Below, piece after piece: positions 8,927-19,706 of a DNA stretch of 64,000 nucleotides. The DNA comes from Sandaracinobacter neustonicus (GTDB lineage: Bacteria; Pseudomonadota; Alphaproteobacteria; Sphingomonadales; Sphingomonadaceae). Within the stretch, counting starts at the first letter, position 1, and each line of letters opens with the position of its first letter. The DNA lies in NCBI RefSeq assembly GCF_006385875.1, contig NZ_VFSU01000026.1:166501-230500 (forward strand), given 5' to 3'. A model generated the notes under the pieces. That model saw only the letters and a program-made list of their open reading frames with translations. It was not told the DNA's origin and did not search any database. Both the position numbers and the translations under genes were made by a program.

Positions 8927-9410
8927 GAGGCCTCCGGCGGCCCGGGCTCTGCCCGGGACCCGGCAGGGGCGTGACGCCCCTGCACCCCCGATGTTTTTAT
9001 TGCCCCTCCTCCTTTAGGGGAGGGGTTGGGGTGGGGGCCAACCGCTTGGCGTGAGGTTGGTGTTTATTGCCTGCGGCGCGTTGGGGCGTGTCCCACCCAC
9101 CTCTCCACCCGTCGCCCCGGACTTGATCCGGGGCCCCGCTGCCTACTCCGACGTTGCCGAAGAGCAGCTGGACCCCGGATCAAGTCCGGGGTGACGTTGT
9201 GGGTGGTGGGGAGGTTGGTGGGTTTGGCCCGGCGTTGCTCCCCTCTCTCCAACTCTCTCCCCAGCGGGGGGAGAGAGCCTTCGTAGCGCCGCAGGCAATC
9301 GAATCTGATCACACGCACGGCGCTGGAGTTGGGGCGCAACGCAAAGTTTGAGGGTGCAGGGAAATCATTTCCCTGCCCGCCGGAGGCAAAAAAGCCCTGA
9401 CCCCGCCCGC
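8927..9410. repeat. Composite GC-rich intergenic repeat mosaic
   Basis: About 500 bases without a gene. In order it holds a GC hairpin cluster (GGCAGGGGCGTGACGCCCCTGC type), a C-rich/G-rich pair around TTTAGGGGAGGGG, the long inverted repeat at 9111-9195, a CTCTCTCC/GGAGAGAG hairpin, the shared stretch GCGCCGCAGGCAATCGAA, and the hairpin GCAGGGAAATCATTTCCCTGC near 9356. The same modules recur at 19.3, 21.9, 33.9 and 49.6 kb. No coding potential seen. Confidence 0.8.
9111..9195. repeat. Inverted repeat of the ACTTGATCCGGGG type
   Basis: Two 23-base arms (9111-9133 and 9173-9195), differing by one base, flank a 39-base centre. A second complete copy lies at 49788-49873 and solo arms near 12700 and 34180. 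Repeats of this sequence are widely scattered in alphaproteobacterial chromosomes. Confidence 0.8.
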
Positions 9411-10760
9411 TCAGCCGACCAATCCCAACCATCCCTCTAGCGCCCGCTTCGCCCGCGCGGCGATCTTCGCCTTGCGCTCGCGGCCGCGTTCGGCGCCTTC
9501 GATTGCGGGGAACAGGCCGAAGTTGATGTTCATGGGCTGGAAGCTGTCTGCCACCGCTTCGCCGGTGATGTGGGCCAGCAGGGAGCCGAGGGCGGTGTCG
9601 CGTGGGGGGCGCACCGGTTCGTCGCCTTTTGCGCGGGCGGCGAGGAACAGGCCGGCCATCAGGCCGACGGCGGCGGATTCGACATAGCCTTCGCAGCCGG
9701 TGATCTGCCCGGCGAAGCTGATTTCGGTTGCCACTTTCAGCCGCAGCGTTTCGTCGAGCAGGATGGGGGAGCGGATGAAGCTGTTGCGGTGCAGGCCGCC
9801 CAGCCGGGCGAATTCGGCGTTTTCAAGTCCGGGAATGGTGCGGAACAGGCGGGTCTGTTCGCCATGCTTCAGCTTGGTCTGGAAGCCGACGATGTTCATC
9901 AGCGTGCCCGAGGCATTGTCTTGCCTGAGCTGCACGACGGCCCATGCGCCGCGCCCGGTGCGCGGATCGCGTAGCCCTACGGGTTTCATCGGCCCGAAGC
10001 GCAGCGTGTTGGGGCCGCGTTCGGCCATCACCTCGATGGGCATGCAGCCTTCGAAATAGGGGGTGTCGCGCTCCCATTCCTTGAAATCGGCCTTTTCGGC
10101 GGCGTTCAGCGCGGCGACGAATTCCAGATATTGCGCCTTGGAGAGCGGGCAGTTGATATAATCGCCTTCGCCCTGTGGCAGGATTTCGCCGTCTGGCCCC
10201 TTGTCGTAACGGGATTGCCGCCAGGCGATGCCCATGTCGATGCTGTCGGCGTGGACGATGGGGGCGATGGCGTCGAAGAAGGCGAGATGCTCTTCGCCGG
10301 TGAGGCCCTGAATGAAGGCGGCGAGGCCGGGGGAGGTGAGCGGGCCGGTGGCGATCAGCATGCGCTTCCACGACGGGTCCGGCGTGCCGACTTCGCCGCG
10401 CTCGATGCGGATCAGCGGATGCTGGCTGAGCGCGGCCGTCACCGCGTCGGCGAACATGTCGCGATCCACCGCCAGCGCCGAGCCTGCGGGCACTTTCGCG
10501 CCATCGGCCGCGCGCATGATCAGGCTGTTCAGCGCGCGCATTTCCGCGTGCAGCAATCCGACCGCGTTGTAATCGGCGTCGTCGGAGCGGAAGCTGTTGG
10601 AGCAGACGAGTTCGGCCAGTTGCTCTGTCTGGTGCGCGGGCGTCGTGCCGCCGCCGCCGCGCATTTCGTGCAGCACCACCGGCACGCCGCGCGTTGCGAG
10701 CTGCCAGGCCGCCTCCGATCCGGCGAGGCCGCCGCCGATCACATGCACCGTTTCCACCAT
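9411..10760 (-). CDS. trmFO: tRNA (uracil-5-)-methyltransferase, folate/FAD-dependent
   Basis: TrmFO makes ribothymidine at position 54 of tRNAs using methylenetetrahydrofolate and FADH2. The protein (449 residues from the ATG at 10760) begins [18 protein letters not shown], the FAD-binding GxGxxG of the GidA/TrmFO family. It has the expected length and family segments such as [23 protein letters not shown] and a C-terminal [17 protein letters not shown] 12-residue upstream extension in frame is unlikely because the FAD motif should be at the extreme N-terminus. It is transcribed divergently from the TSUP operon. A minus-strand TATAAT is present at 10827-10832. Confidence 0.95.
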   Translation of the reverse strand: MVETVHVIGGGLAGSEAAWQLATRGVPVVLHEMRGGGGTTPAHQTEQLAELVCSNSFRSDDADYNAVGLLHAEMRALNSLIMRAADGAKVPAGSALAVDRDMFADAVTAALSQHPLIRIERGEVGTPDPSWKRMLIATGPLTSPGLAAFIQGLTGEEHLAFFDAIAPIVHADSIDMGIAWRQSRYDKGPDGEILPQGEGDYINCPLSKAQYLEFVAALNAAEKADFKEWERDTPYFEGCMPIEVMAERGPNTLRFGPMKPVGLRDPRTGRGAWAVVQLRQDNASGTLMNIVGFQTKLKHGEQTRLFRTIPGLENAEFARLGGLHRNSFIRSPILLDETLRLKVATEISFAGQITGCEGYVESAAVGLMAGLFLAARAKGDEPVRPPRDTALGSLLAHITGEAVADSFQPMNINFGLFPAIEGAERGRERKAKIAARAKRALEGWLGLVG

Positions 10761-10826
10761 TTGCGGGCGTTTGCCGCGTCTCAGCCCGCCCCGCAAGGAG
10801 GCTTCGCTGCAACAGATGTGACAATA

Positions 10827-10834
10827 ATTATAGT
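10827..10834. promoter_or_regulatory. Overlapping divergent -10 elements (trmFO and TSUP leader)
   Basis: The AT-rich spot in an otherwise GC-rich gap reads TATAAT on the minus strand (10827-10832) and TATAGT on the plus strand (10829-10834). This is consistent with back-to-back promoters for trmFO and for the structured leader of the TSUP gene. The -35 boxes are not convincing on either side. Confidence 0.4.
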
Positions 10835-10872
10835 TTCAGGACGGCTTTCGCCCCCGTGCCCCTTGTATCAGC

Positions 10873-10960
10873 GGCCGATTCAGCAGATATCGGCCACGCC
10901 CGGCCAGTCCGGGCTGAAAGCGACCCGACTGGCCGGCGAGCATTGCTCGCCGGCCCTTTT
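10873..10960 (+). promoter_or_regulatory. Attenuator-like leader with mutually exclusive hairpins upstream of TSUP gene
   Basis: Structured 5' leader. Hairpin 1 pairs GGCCGAT (10873-10879) with ATCGGCC (10889-10895). Hairpin 2 pairs GCCCGG (10898-10903) with CCGGGC (10909-10914). An alternative 10-bp helix pairs CCGGCCAGTC (10900-10909) with GACTGGCCGG (10927-10936). The last six bases of that helix also form the 5' side of the perfect 11-bp terminator stem at 10931-10955. Antiterminator and terminator therefore cannot coexist, and hairpin 2 would sequester the antiterminator strand. No leader peptide is visible. The ligand or factor is unknown; I recognise no known riboswitch core. Confidence 0.65.
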
Positions 10961-10963
10961 ATT
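10931..10963 (+). terminator. Intrinsic terminator in the TSUP leader
   Basis: Perfect 11-bp stem GGCCGGCGAGC / GCTCGCCGGCC with loop ATT (10942-10944), followed by CTTTTATT. No + strand gene lies upstream of it (trmFO is on the minus strand), so it must stop a leader transcript or small RNA that begins in the 10.83 kb region. Confidence 0.75.
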
Positions 10964-10991
10964 GGCCGAATTGCAGGCTATGGGATGCTTT

Positions 10992-11912
10992 GTGGATCTC
11001 TATCTTCCCATCGCCGAAATGTCCGTGAACGCGCTCGTCATCATCGGGCTGGGTGCGCTTGTGGGGTTTTTGTCCGGCATGTTCGGCGTGGGCGGCGGGT
11101 TCCTGACCACGCCGCTGCTGATCTTTTATGGTATTCCGCCAGCCGTCGCCGTCGCCTCCTCTGCCACGCAAGTTACGGGCACCAGCGTGTCCGGCGCCTA
11201 CAGCTATTTCCGGCGCGGCCAGATCGACCTGAAGATGGGCGCGGTGCTGGTGGCGGGGGGGATGCTGGGATCGGTGCTGGGCTCGTTCCTGTTCCGCTGG
11301 CTGAAATCGCTGGGGCAGATCGATGTGACGATCGCCATCATCTATGTGCTGTTTCTGGGCACGGTGGGCACGCTGATGCTGAAGGAAGTGCTGACGACGA
11401 TGAAGGCGCAGCGCAGCGGGCAGGCCCCGGCGCGGCGCGGGCGGCGGCACCATCCGCTGGTGGCGGCGCTGCCGCTGAAGATGCGCTTTCCGCGTTCGGG
11501 CGTGTATATTTCCGTGCTGGCCCCCTTCCTTGTGGGGGCAGGTGTGGGCGTGCTGACCGTCATCATGGGGGTGGGCGGCGGCTTCATCATGGTGCCCGCG
11601 ATGCTCTATCTGCTGGGGATGGCGGCGGGCGTGGTGGTGGGCACCAGCCTGTTCCAGATCCTGTTCGTGACCGCCGTCGCCACGCTGCTGCACGCGACCC
11701 AATCGCAGACGGTGGACATATTGCTGGCGATCCTGCTGCTGCTGGGCGGCGTGGCAGGCGCGCAGCTGGGCGCACGCGCGGCGCAGCGGCTGCCGGCGGA
11801 GAAGCTGCGGCTGTTCCTCGCGCTGCTGGTGCTGGCGGTTGCGATCCGGCTGGCGATCGGGCTCACATGGACCCCGCGCGAGCTGTTCTCCATTCAGACG
11901 GCGCTGGCATGA
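10992..11912 (+). CDS. TSUP-family (TauE/SafE-like) membrane permease
   Basis: Inner-membrane transporter of the TauE/SafE/TSUP family, whose characterised members export sulfite, sulfoacetate or related organosulfur/oxo anions. About eight to nine hydrophobic segments are visible, with the family repeat GVGGGFLTTPLLIFYGIPP near the N-terminus and its second-half counterpart GVGGGFIMVPAMLYLLG. I take GTG 10992 (protein starting MDLYLPIAEMSVN) because GGGA lies 7 bases before it. ATG 10980 is the alternative and adds four residues. The stop overlaps the next start (ATGA). Expression is probably gated by the attenuator-like leader 30 bases upstream. Substrate not determined. Confidence 0.88.
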   Translation: MDLYLPIAEMSVNALVIIGLGALVGFLSGMFGVGGGFLTTPLLIFYGIPPAVAVASSATQVTGTSVSGAYSYFRRGQIDLKMGAVLVAGGMLGSVLGSFLFRWLKSLGQIDVTIAIIYVLFLGTVGTLMLKEVLTTMKAQRSGQAPARRGRRHHPLVAALPLKMRFPRSGVYISVLAPFLVGAGVGVLTVIMGVGGGFIMVPAMLYLLGMAAGVVVGTSLFQILFVTAVATLLHATQSQTVDILLAILLLLGGVAGAQLGARAAQRLPAEKLRLFLALLVLAVAIRLAIGLTWTPRELFSIQTALA

Positions 11913-12667
11913 GGGTGCTGCTCGCCCTGCTGATGCTGCTGGCCGGCGCGGCCGCCGCCGCGCAGCAACCGCGGCTGGTGACGGACCTGTCGCAGAGCCG
12001 GATCGACATTTCCTACCGCTTTGCCGGGGCCGAGTTGTTGATCTTCGGCGCGATCCAGTATCCGGGCGGCGTGGTGCCAGAGGAACCGCCCGGCATCGCC
12101 GTGGTGCTGCGCGGCCCCGTCGAGCCCGTCACCGTGCGCAAGAAGGCGCGCATCGCCGGAATCTGGGTGAATACGCAGGCGCTGCGCTTCGAATCCGCGC
12201 CGGGCTTTTACGCGGTCGCCACCACCAAGCCGGTGACGGACCTGCTGGATGAGCGCAACGCCGCCATCTACGAAATCGGCCTCAACCACCTGCAACTCTC
12301 CCCGGCGACGGCCGCCGGGCCGGAAACCACCGGCCGCTTCCAGCAGGGCATGGTGAAGCTGCGGGTGAACGAAGGGCTGTTCGTGGAACAACCCTATGGC
12401 GTGCAGGTGACGGACCGCATCCTCTACCGCGCGCGAATCCCCATCCCGTCGGCCGTGCCGGTGGGCAATTATCAGGCGGAAATCTACCTGATCGATGGCG
12501 GCCGGGTGCGCGCCCGCTCCACCTCCCCCGTGATCATAGACAAGACCGGCTTCGAACGCAGCATCTTCGTGTTCGCGCAAGATCACAGCTTCTTCTACGG
12601 GCTGTTCGCCGTGACACTGGCCGTGGCCATGGGCCTGTTGGCCGGGCGGATCGGGCGGCGGGGGTAG
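11909..12667 (+). CDS. TIGR02186-family predicted membrane-anchored protein
   Basis: Protein of 252 residues with an N-terminal signal/anchor (LLALLMLLAGAAAAAQ), a periplasmic beta-rich body and one C-terminal transmembrane segment (about 228-248, ending RIGRRG). It belongs to the alphaproteobacterial family TIGR02186, commonly encoded next to TSUP permeases. The ATGA overlap with the permease here supports joint function. The body contains a conserved ERSIFVFAQDHSFFYG segment just before the anchor. Molecular function is unknown. It could be a periplasmic accessory of the exporter. Confidence 0.85.
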   Translation: MRVLLALLMLLAGAAAAAQQPRLVTDLSQSRIDISYRFAGAELLIFGAIQYPGGVVPEEPPGIAVVLRGPVEPVTVRKKARIAGIWVNTQALRFESAPGFYAVATTKPVTDLLDERNAAIYEIGLNHLQLSPATAAGPETTGRFQQGMVKLRVNEGLFVEQPYGVQVTDRILYRARIPIPSAVPVGNYQAEIYLIDGGRVRARSTSPVIIDKTGFERSIFVFAQDHSFFYGLFAVTLAVAMGLLAGRIGRRG

Positions 12668-14368
<1,701 letters not shown>

Positions 14369-14374
14369 GGGTCA

Positions 14375-14400
14375 GCGGGCGGGGGCAGGCCCCCGCCCGC
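14375..14400. terminator. GC hairpin between convergent genes
   Basis: Perfect inverted repeat GCGGGCGGGGGC / GCCCCCGCCCGC with a two-base centre lies between the converging CoA-transferase and adhP stops. There is no U-tract, so it may act as a bidirectional pause or termination structure, or simply as an RNA 3' stabiliser. Confidence 0.45.
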
Positions 14401-14407
14401 CGGGCCG

Positions 14408-15439
14408 TCAGTCGGCCATGTCCAGCACGATCCGGCCCTCGATCTGGCCTTTCTTCATCCGCTCGAACACATCGTTGATCTCCGCCAGCTTCGCGATGGC
14501 GATGGTGGCCTTCACCTTGCCGTCTGCGGCGAAATCCAGCGATTCCTGCAAATCCAGCCGGGTGCCGACGATGGAGCCGCGCACGGTGATCCCGTTCAGC
14601 ACCATGCCGAAAATGTTCAGCGGGAAGTCGCCCGGCGGCAGCCCGTTCAGCGACACCGTGCCGCCGCGCGCCACCACGCTGATGGCCTGCTCGAACGCCT
14701 TCTCGCTCACCGCCGTCACCAGCACGCCGTTCACGCCGCCGCCGGTCTCGCGCCTGATCACGGTCGCCGGATCTTCGTTGCGGGCGTTCACCGTGATGGT
14801 CGCGCCCAGCCTGCGGGCGAGATCCAGCTTGGCGTCATCGATGTCGATGGCGGCCACGTTCAGGCCCATGGCCTTCGCATATTGCACAGCCATATGTCCC
14901 AGCCCGCCGATGCCGCTGATGGCGACAAAATCGCCGGGCTTGGTGTCCGTCATCTTCAGGCCCTTGTACACGGTCACGCCCGCGCACAGCACCGGGGCGA
15001 TTTCCGCGAAGCCGATGTTGGCGGGCAGGTGCCCGACATAATTCGGGTCTGCCACCACATAATCCGCAAAGCCGCCGTTGATGGAATAGCCGGTGTTCAG
15101 CTGCTCCTCGCACAGCGTTTCCCAGCCGCCCAGACAATGCACGCAATGGCCGCAGGCGGTGTAGAGCCAGGGCACGCCCACCCGGTCTCCCTCTTTCACA
15201 TGCTTCACGCCCGCGCCCACCTGGCTTACGAAGCCCACGCCTTCATGGCCGGGGATGAACGGCGGGTTCGGCTTCACCGGCCAGTCGCCTTGCGCCGCGT
15301 GCAGATCGGTGTGGCACACGCCGGATGCCATGATCTTCACCTGAATCTGCCCCGGCCCGGCCTGAGGGATCGGCACTTCGTCGATCGTGAGGGCTTTTCC
15401 GAATTCACGGACGACTGCGGCTTTCATCGTGCTGGCCAT
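14408..15439 (-). CDS. adhP: Zinc-dependent alcohol dehydrogenase AdhP
   Basis: Medium-chain dehydrogenase of 343 residues that interconverts primary alcohols and aldehydes with NAD(H). Catalytic zinc ligands are visible as C42 in [10 protein letters not shown] and H65-E66 in GHEGVG. The structural zinc lobe has C96, C99, C102 and C110. The Rossmann motif is [17 protein letters not shown] lies just upstream of the ATG. It is the AdhP/propanol-preferring subgroup by overall sequence. It converges with the acetate CoA-transferase, so ethanol/acetate metabolism is a shared theme, though no common operon exists. Confidence 0.93.
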   Translation of the reverse strand: MASTMKAAVVREFGKALTIDEVPIPQAGPGQIQVKIMASGVCHTDLHAAQGDWPVKPNPPFIPGHEGVGFVSQVGAGVKHVKEGDRVGVPWLYTACGHCVHCLGGWETLCEEQLNTGYSINGGFADYVVADPNYVGHLPANIGFAEIAPVLCAGVTVYKGLKMTDTKPGDFVAISGIGGLGHMAVQYAKAMGLNVAAIDIDDAKLDLARRLGATITVNARNEDPATVIRRETGGGVNGVLVTAVSEKAFEQAISVVARGGTVSLNGLPPGDFPLNIFGMVLNGITVRGSIVGTRLDLQESLDFAADGKVKATIAIAKLAEINDVFERMKKGQIEGRIVLDMAD

Positions 15440-15632
15440 GCGACATCTCCTGCAGGCACCAAGGATTGCGCGCCGCCGGGGGCCGGCGGTGCGCCGGGGG
15501 AGGGGACTCGGGACCGGGGGCCGAGCCTGACCCTCCTATAGCCCAACTCTCCATGACAGGACTGAGGCAAAAGGCCCCGAAATCGCCGGGCCGCCCCCTT
15601 CCATCTTCCGGCCGTTGCGTTACCCATGGCAC

Positions 15633-16703
15633 ATGCGCACATTCCTGATCGCCGCCGCCGCTCTGGCCGTCGCCAGCCCCGCCGCTGCCCAGCTCTCCAC
15701 CCGCTGGCCCGTCAGCGAAGGCGACGCCCGCTTCGCCAACTTCCGCTTCCATGGCGGAGAGACGCTGCCCGAACTGAAGATGCACTATCGCACGCTGGGC
15801 AGCCCCAAACGCGATTCGCAAGGCCGTATCAGCAATGCGGTGATGATCCTGCACGGCACCGGCGGCACCGGCGCGCAATTCCTCCGCCCGCAATTCGCCG
15901 ACGAACTTTACGGCCCCGGCCAGCCGCTCGACATCACGAAATACTTCATCATCCTGCCAGACAGCATCGGCCATGGCGGCAGCTCCAAACCGTCCGACGG
16001 GCTGCGCATGGCCTTCCCGGCCTATGACTATGCCGACATGGTGGAGGCGCAGCGCCGCCTGCTGGTGGATCATCTGAAGGTCACGCAGCTGCGGCTGCTG
16101 GCGGGCACCTCCATGGGCTGCATGCACAGCTTCGTCTGGGGCACCACCCATCCGGGCTTCGCCAGGGCGCTGTTCCCCACCGCCTGTTTGCCGGTGGAGA
16201 TCGCGGGCCGCAACCGCATGTGGCGCAAGATGTCCATCGACGCGATCAAGGCCGATCCGCTGTGGAACGGCGGCAATTATGTGGAGCAGCCGAAATCCGG
16301 CCTGCGCACGGCGGCCGCGCTGGGGCTGATCGCCGGCTCTGCCCCGCTGCGCATGCAGGCCGAGGCCCCTACGCGCGAGGCAGCGGAAAAGGCGCTGGAA
16401 GGCCGGGTGGAAGCGGGCATGACGGACGATGCCAATGATGTGATCTACCGCATCGACAGCAGCCGCACCTACAACCCCGCGCCGCTGCTGTCGCGGATCA
16501 CCGTGCCCGTCACATGGATCAATTCGGCGGACGATTTCATCAACCCGCCCAATCTGCGCATCGCCGAGGCGGAAGTGGCGAAGATGCCGAACGCGAAGTT
16601 CATCCTGATCCCGGAAACCGCCGAAACGCGCGGCCATTCCACCCACACATGGGCGGTCTTCTGGAAGCAGGATCTGATTGATCTGTTGAAGCGCTCAGAA
16701 TAA
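15633..16703 (+). CDS. Exported alpha/beta-hydrolase of the homoserine O-acetyltransferase-like family
   Basis: Protein of 356 residues with a signal peptide (RTFLIAAAALAVASPAAAQ) followed by a MetX-like alpha/beta-hydrolase. The nucleophile is Ser160 in GTSMGCM, the acid is probably Asp in NSADDFINPP and the base His in ETRGHSTH. Cytosolic homoserine acetyltransferases have no signal peptide, so this periplasmic paralogue is more likely an esterase or acyl hydrolase. I choose ATG 15633, which begins the signal peptide; TTG 15615 is an in-frame upstream alternative. The MFS gene follows after 82 bases on the same strand. Confidence 0.85.
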   Translation: MRTFLIAAAALAVASPAAAQLSTRWPVSEGDARFANFRFHGGETLPELKMHYRTLGSPKRDSQGRISNAVMILHGTGGTGAQFLRPQFADELYGPGQPLDITKYFIILPDSIGHGGSSKPSDGLRMAFPAYDYADMVEAQRRLLVDHLKVTQLRLLAGTSMGCMHSFVWGTTHPGFARALFPTACLPVEIAGRNRMWRKMSIDAIKADPLWNGGNYVEQPKSGLRTAAALGLIAGSAPLRMQAEAPTREAAEKALEGRVEAGMTDDANDVIYRIDSSRTYNPAPLLSRITVPVTWINSADDFINPPNLRIAEAEVAKMPNAKFILIPETAETRGHSTHTWAVFWKQDLIDLLKRSE

Positions 16704-16785
16704 TCCAAATGGATAAACTCTCCCAAAGCGCAGGATGGCAGGGCTGCCAAAAACCGCGACGATCCCGCCGGGAGGATTGAAACGA

Positions 16786-18114
16786 ATGACAGCATCGAAC
16801 GGCGCGATCGCACCGTCCGTCACACCGGGCTACCGCCGCTATGCGCTGTGGGTGCTGCTCGTCATCTATATCCTCAATTTCCTCGACCGGCAGATCGTCA
16901 CCATTCTGGCCGAGCCGATCCGGCAGGAACTGGGCCTGACGGACTTGCAGCTCGGCATGATGACGGGGCTGGCCTTCGCCCTGTTCTACACCGTGCTGGG
17001 CATCCCGATCGCCCGTTATGCCGAACGCGGCAACCGCCCCTTCATCATCTCCGCCGCCGTCGCGGCGTGGAGCTTCTTCACCATCATGTGCGGCTTCGCG
17101 CAGAGTTTCTGGCAGCTGGTGCTGGCGCGCGTGGGCGTGGGCATCGGCGAGGCAGGCTGCACCCCGCCCGCCCACTCGCTGATCTCCGATTATGTGTCGC
17201 GCGAAAAGCGGGCTTCTGCACTGGCCTTTTATTCGTTGGGCACGCCCATCGGTGCCTTGCTGGGCATGGCGCTGGGCGGGCTGATCGCGGATGCATGGGG
17301 CTGGCGCATGGCCTTCTTCGTGGCGGGCGCGCCGGGCGTGCTGATGGCGATCGTCGCGGCCACCACCCTTGTGGAGCCGCGCAAGCGCCTCGACGCGGAC
17401 CTTGTCGCCCGGCAAAAGGCCGGCCCCAGCCTCAAAGAGGCGCTGACCGAAATCCGCAGCAAGCGCACCTTCTGGCTGATCGCCTTCGGCGTCTCCATCA
17501 AGGCGTTCGTCAGCTATGGATCGGGCGTGTTTCTTGCGCCCTTCTTCTTCCGCAACCATGGCGCGGAACTCACCGAAATCGCCGCGGGCTTCGGCCTTGG
17601 CCTCGCGGGCTTCCTCGGCCTCTCGCTGGGTCTCGCCATCGGCCTTACCGGGGCGCTGGGCATCTGGATCGGCGGCCAGCTGGCGGATCGCTATGGTTCG
17701 AAGGATCTGCGCCATTATATGGGCATCCCGGCTGTTTCCACCCTGTTGGGGATTCCGATCTACCTCACCGGCCTCGCGGTGGAATCCGCAGTGCTCGCGC
17801 TGATCATCATGGCCATCCCGCCCATCCTCAACGGGCTGTGGTATGGCCCCGCCTATGCGGCCGTTCAGGGGCTCGTCCGCCCGGAAACCCGCGCCACCGC
17901 CACCGCCATCCTGCTGTTCATCGTCAACCTGATCGGCCTTGGCATGGGGCCGCTGGTGGTGGGCGCCGTCAGCGATCTGTTCAGCGGCCCGTTCGGCCTC
18001 GGCCCGGCGCAGGGGGTGCGCTGGTCGCTGGCTCTGTTCAACCTGTTCGGCATCGTCGCCTCCATCCTGTTCTGGCTGGCGCGCGGCAGCATCCGCGAGG
18101 AAATGGTCAGCTGA
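16786..18114 (+). CDS. MFS transporter, Spinster-like family
   Basis: Major facilitator of 442 residues with twelve predicted helices. The N-terminal segment YALWVLLVIYILNFLDRQIV and the loop-2/3 region GIPIARYAERGNRPFI are typical of the spinster-like MFS proteins that are abundant in sphingomonads, often beside aromatic or lipid catabolic genes. GGGAGG stands 10-15 bases before ATG 16786. Its stop overlaps the start of the iron alcohol dehydrogenase by one base, so the two form an operon and probably handle the same compound. Substrate unknown. Confidence 0.9.
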   Translation: MTASNGAIAPSVTPGYRRYALWVLLVIYILNFLDRQIVTILAEPIRQELGLTDLQLGMMTGLAFALFYTVLGIPIARYAERGNRPFIISAAVAAWSFFTIMCGFAQSFWQLVLARVGVGIGEAGCTPPAHSLISDYVSREKRASALAFYSLGTPIGALLGMALGGLIADAWGWRMAFFVAGAPGVLMAIVAATTLVEPRKRLDADLVARQKAGPSLKEALTEIRSKRTFWLIAFGVSIKAFVSYGSGVFLAPFFFRNHGAELTEIAAGFGLGLAGFLGLSLGLAIGLTGALGIWIGGQLADRYGSKDLRHYMGIPAVSTLLGIPIYLTGLAVESAVLALIIMAIPPILNGLWYGPAYAAVQGLVRPETRATATAILLFIVNLIGLGMGPLVVGAVSDLFSGPFGLGPAQGVRWSLALFNLFGIVASILFWLARGSIREEMVS

Positions 18115-19277
18115 TGGCGGCCGCCATCGCGCTACCCCGGACCTTGTGTCTCGGCGGCGGCGCGTCGCGCCAGCTGCCGGAGATTCTCGCCAGCCTCGGC
18201 CTCTCCCGTCCCTTCCTCGTCTCAGACGAATTCCTTGCAGGCAGCGGCCTCATTGACCCGATTCTCGCCGATCTCGCCGCCGCCGGGCTGGAGGCGCGGC
18301 TGTTCACCGGCACCGTCCCCGATCCCACCATCGCTTCCGTCGAAGCCGGGCTGCAGGCGCTGCAACAGGGCGCCCATGATTGCGTGATCGGCATCGGCGG
18401 CGGCTCCCCGCTGGATAGCGCCAAGGCCATCGCCGTGCTGGCCGTGCACGGCGGCCGCATGGCCGATTACAAGGTGCCGCACGTGCAGGATGCGCCCGGC
18501 CTGCCCGTCATCGCCATCCCCACCACCGCTGGCACCGGCTCCGAAGCCACCCGCGTCTGCGTCATCTCAGACGAGGAAACCGACGAGAAGATGCTCTGCG
18601 CGGGGCTGGCCTATCTGCCCGTCGCGGCGCTTGTCGATTACGAACTCACCCTCACGAAACCCCGCCGCCTCACCGCCGACACCGGCATCGACAGCCTCAC
18701 CCACGCCATCGAAGCCTATGTCTCCCGCCGCGCCAACCCGTTCAGCGACGGCGCGGCGCTCTCCGCCATGCGCCTCATCGCCCCGAACCTCCGCCGTGTC
18801 TGGGCAGACCCGTCAGACCGGCCCGCGCGCGAAGCGATGATGGCCGGCGCGCTGCAAGGCGGCATCACCTTCTCCAACAGCTCCGTCGCCCTCGTCCACG
18901 GCATGAGCCGCCCCATCGGCGCGCACTTCCACGTGCCGCACGGCCTGTCCAACGCCATGCTGCTCCCGGCCGTCACGGCATGGTCCGCCCCCTTCGCCAC
19001 CGCCCGCTACGCCGCCTGCGCCCGCGCCATGGGCATCGCCTCGGACGCCGAAGGAGACCAGTCCGCCGTCGTCCGCCTCGTCGAGGAACTCGCCGCCCTC
19101 AACCGCGACCTCGAAGTCCCAACCCCCGCCACCCACGGCATCGACGGCGACCGCTGGCACGCACTGATCCCCACCATGTGCGAGCAGGCACTCGCCTCAG
19201 GCTCCCCCGCAAACAACCCTCGCGTGCCCACAGGCGAGGAGATGGCGCGGCTGTATCGGCAGGTGTGGGGCGGGTAG
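18114..19277 (+). CDS. Iron-containing alcohol dehydrogenase family protein
   Basis: Group III metal-dependent dehydrogenase of 387 residues. NAD-binding glycine motif GIGGGSPLDSAKA, the family segment TTAGTGSEATRVCVIS, and metal-ligand region with HGMSRPIGAHFHVPHGLSNAM (His residues spaced as in the family) are present. It may reduce or oxidise a small alcohol/aldehyde or act like a maleylacetate reductase; the sequence does not decide this. Translationally coupled (one-base overlap) to the MFS transporter gene, which suggests uptake and oxidation of one substrate. Many codons switch to C-ending choices in the 3' half, as in the rest of the operon. Confidence 0.88.
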   Translation: MAAAIALPRTLCLGGGASRQLPEILASLGLSRPFLVSDEFLAGSGLIDPILADLAAAGLEARLFTGTVPDPTIASVEAGLQALQQGAHDCVIGIGGGSPLDSAKAIAVLAVHGGRMADYKVPHVQDAPGLPVIAIPTTAGTGSEATRVCVISDEETDEKMLCAGLAYLPVAALVDYELTLTKPRRLTADTGIDSLTHAIEAYVSRRANPFSDGAALSAMRLIAPNLRRVWADPSDRPAREAMMAGALQGGITFSNSSVALVHGMSRPIGAHFHVPHGLSNAMLLPAVTAWSAPFATARYAACARAMGIASDAEGDQSAVVRLVEELAALNRDLEVPTPATHGIDGDRWHALIPTMCEQALASGSPANNPRVPTGEEMARLYRQVWGG

Positions 19278-19305
19278 GCGGCGGCGCGCGGACGGGGTTT
19301 CGGGG

Positions 19306-19690
19306 GTGGTTTTTTGCGCGCCGCGCGGCCAAGGGCTCTGCCCTTGGAACCCGGCAGGGAAATGATTTCCCTGCACCCTCGAAATTGGTGTTGTGCCCAA
19401 GCTTCAGCTTCGCACGAGTGATCCGCTTCGATTGCCTGCGGCGCCACGGAGCGCTCTCCCCCTGCAAGGGGGAGAGTTGGAGAGGGGGTGTCACCGCCGG
19501 GCCTGATCCGCTGACATCACAACACGCGCAACGAAATGCGCCGCAGGCAACAAACCCCAACCTTGCGCCAAGCGGACAGCCCCCACCCCAACCCCTCCCC
19601 TAAAGGAGGAGGGGCTAAAAAGTCGGGGGGGGCGAGCGGCGTCACGCCCCTGCCGGGTGGTGGGCACAGCCCGCCCCGCCGGAGGCAAAA
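19306..19690. repeat. Composite GC-rich repeat module, forward copy
   Basis: Gene-free stretch of about 430 bases between two converging genes. It carries, in order, GCGCGCCGCGCGGCC, GGCTCTGCCCTTGGAACCC, the GGGAAATGATTTCCC hairpin, GATTGCCTGCGGCGC, a CTCTCCCCCTGC/GCAAGGGGGAGAG hairpin, GGGCCTGATCC, CCCCAACCCCTCCCCT and GGCGTCACGCCCCTGCC. The copy at 21918-22320 carries the same modules in inverted order. Confidence 0.8.
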
Positions 19691-19706
19691 CCACCAACCG
19701 CCCCCG

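Noticed and set aside
8904-9410. CRISPR array or small coding genes in the repeat mosaics
   Set aside because: Repeats are palindromic and unevenly spaced with no unique spacers. Short open frames across the mosaics are not conserved between copies.
10131-10991. N-terminal extension of the TSUP gene to 10131
   Set aside because: Would be antisense to trmFO and run through the terminator hairpin. The family start MDLYLPIAEMSVN fits 10992.
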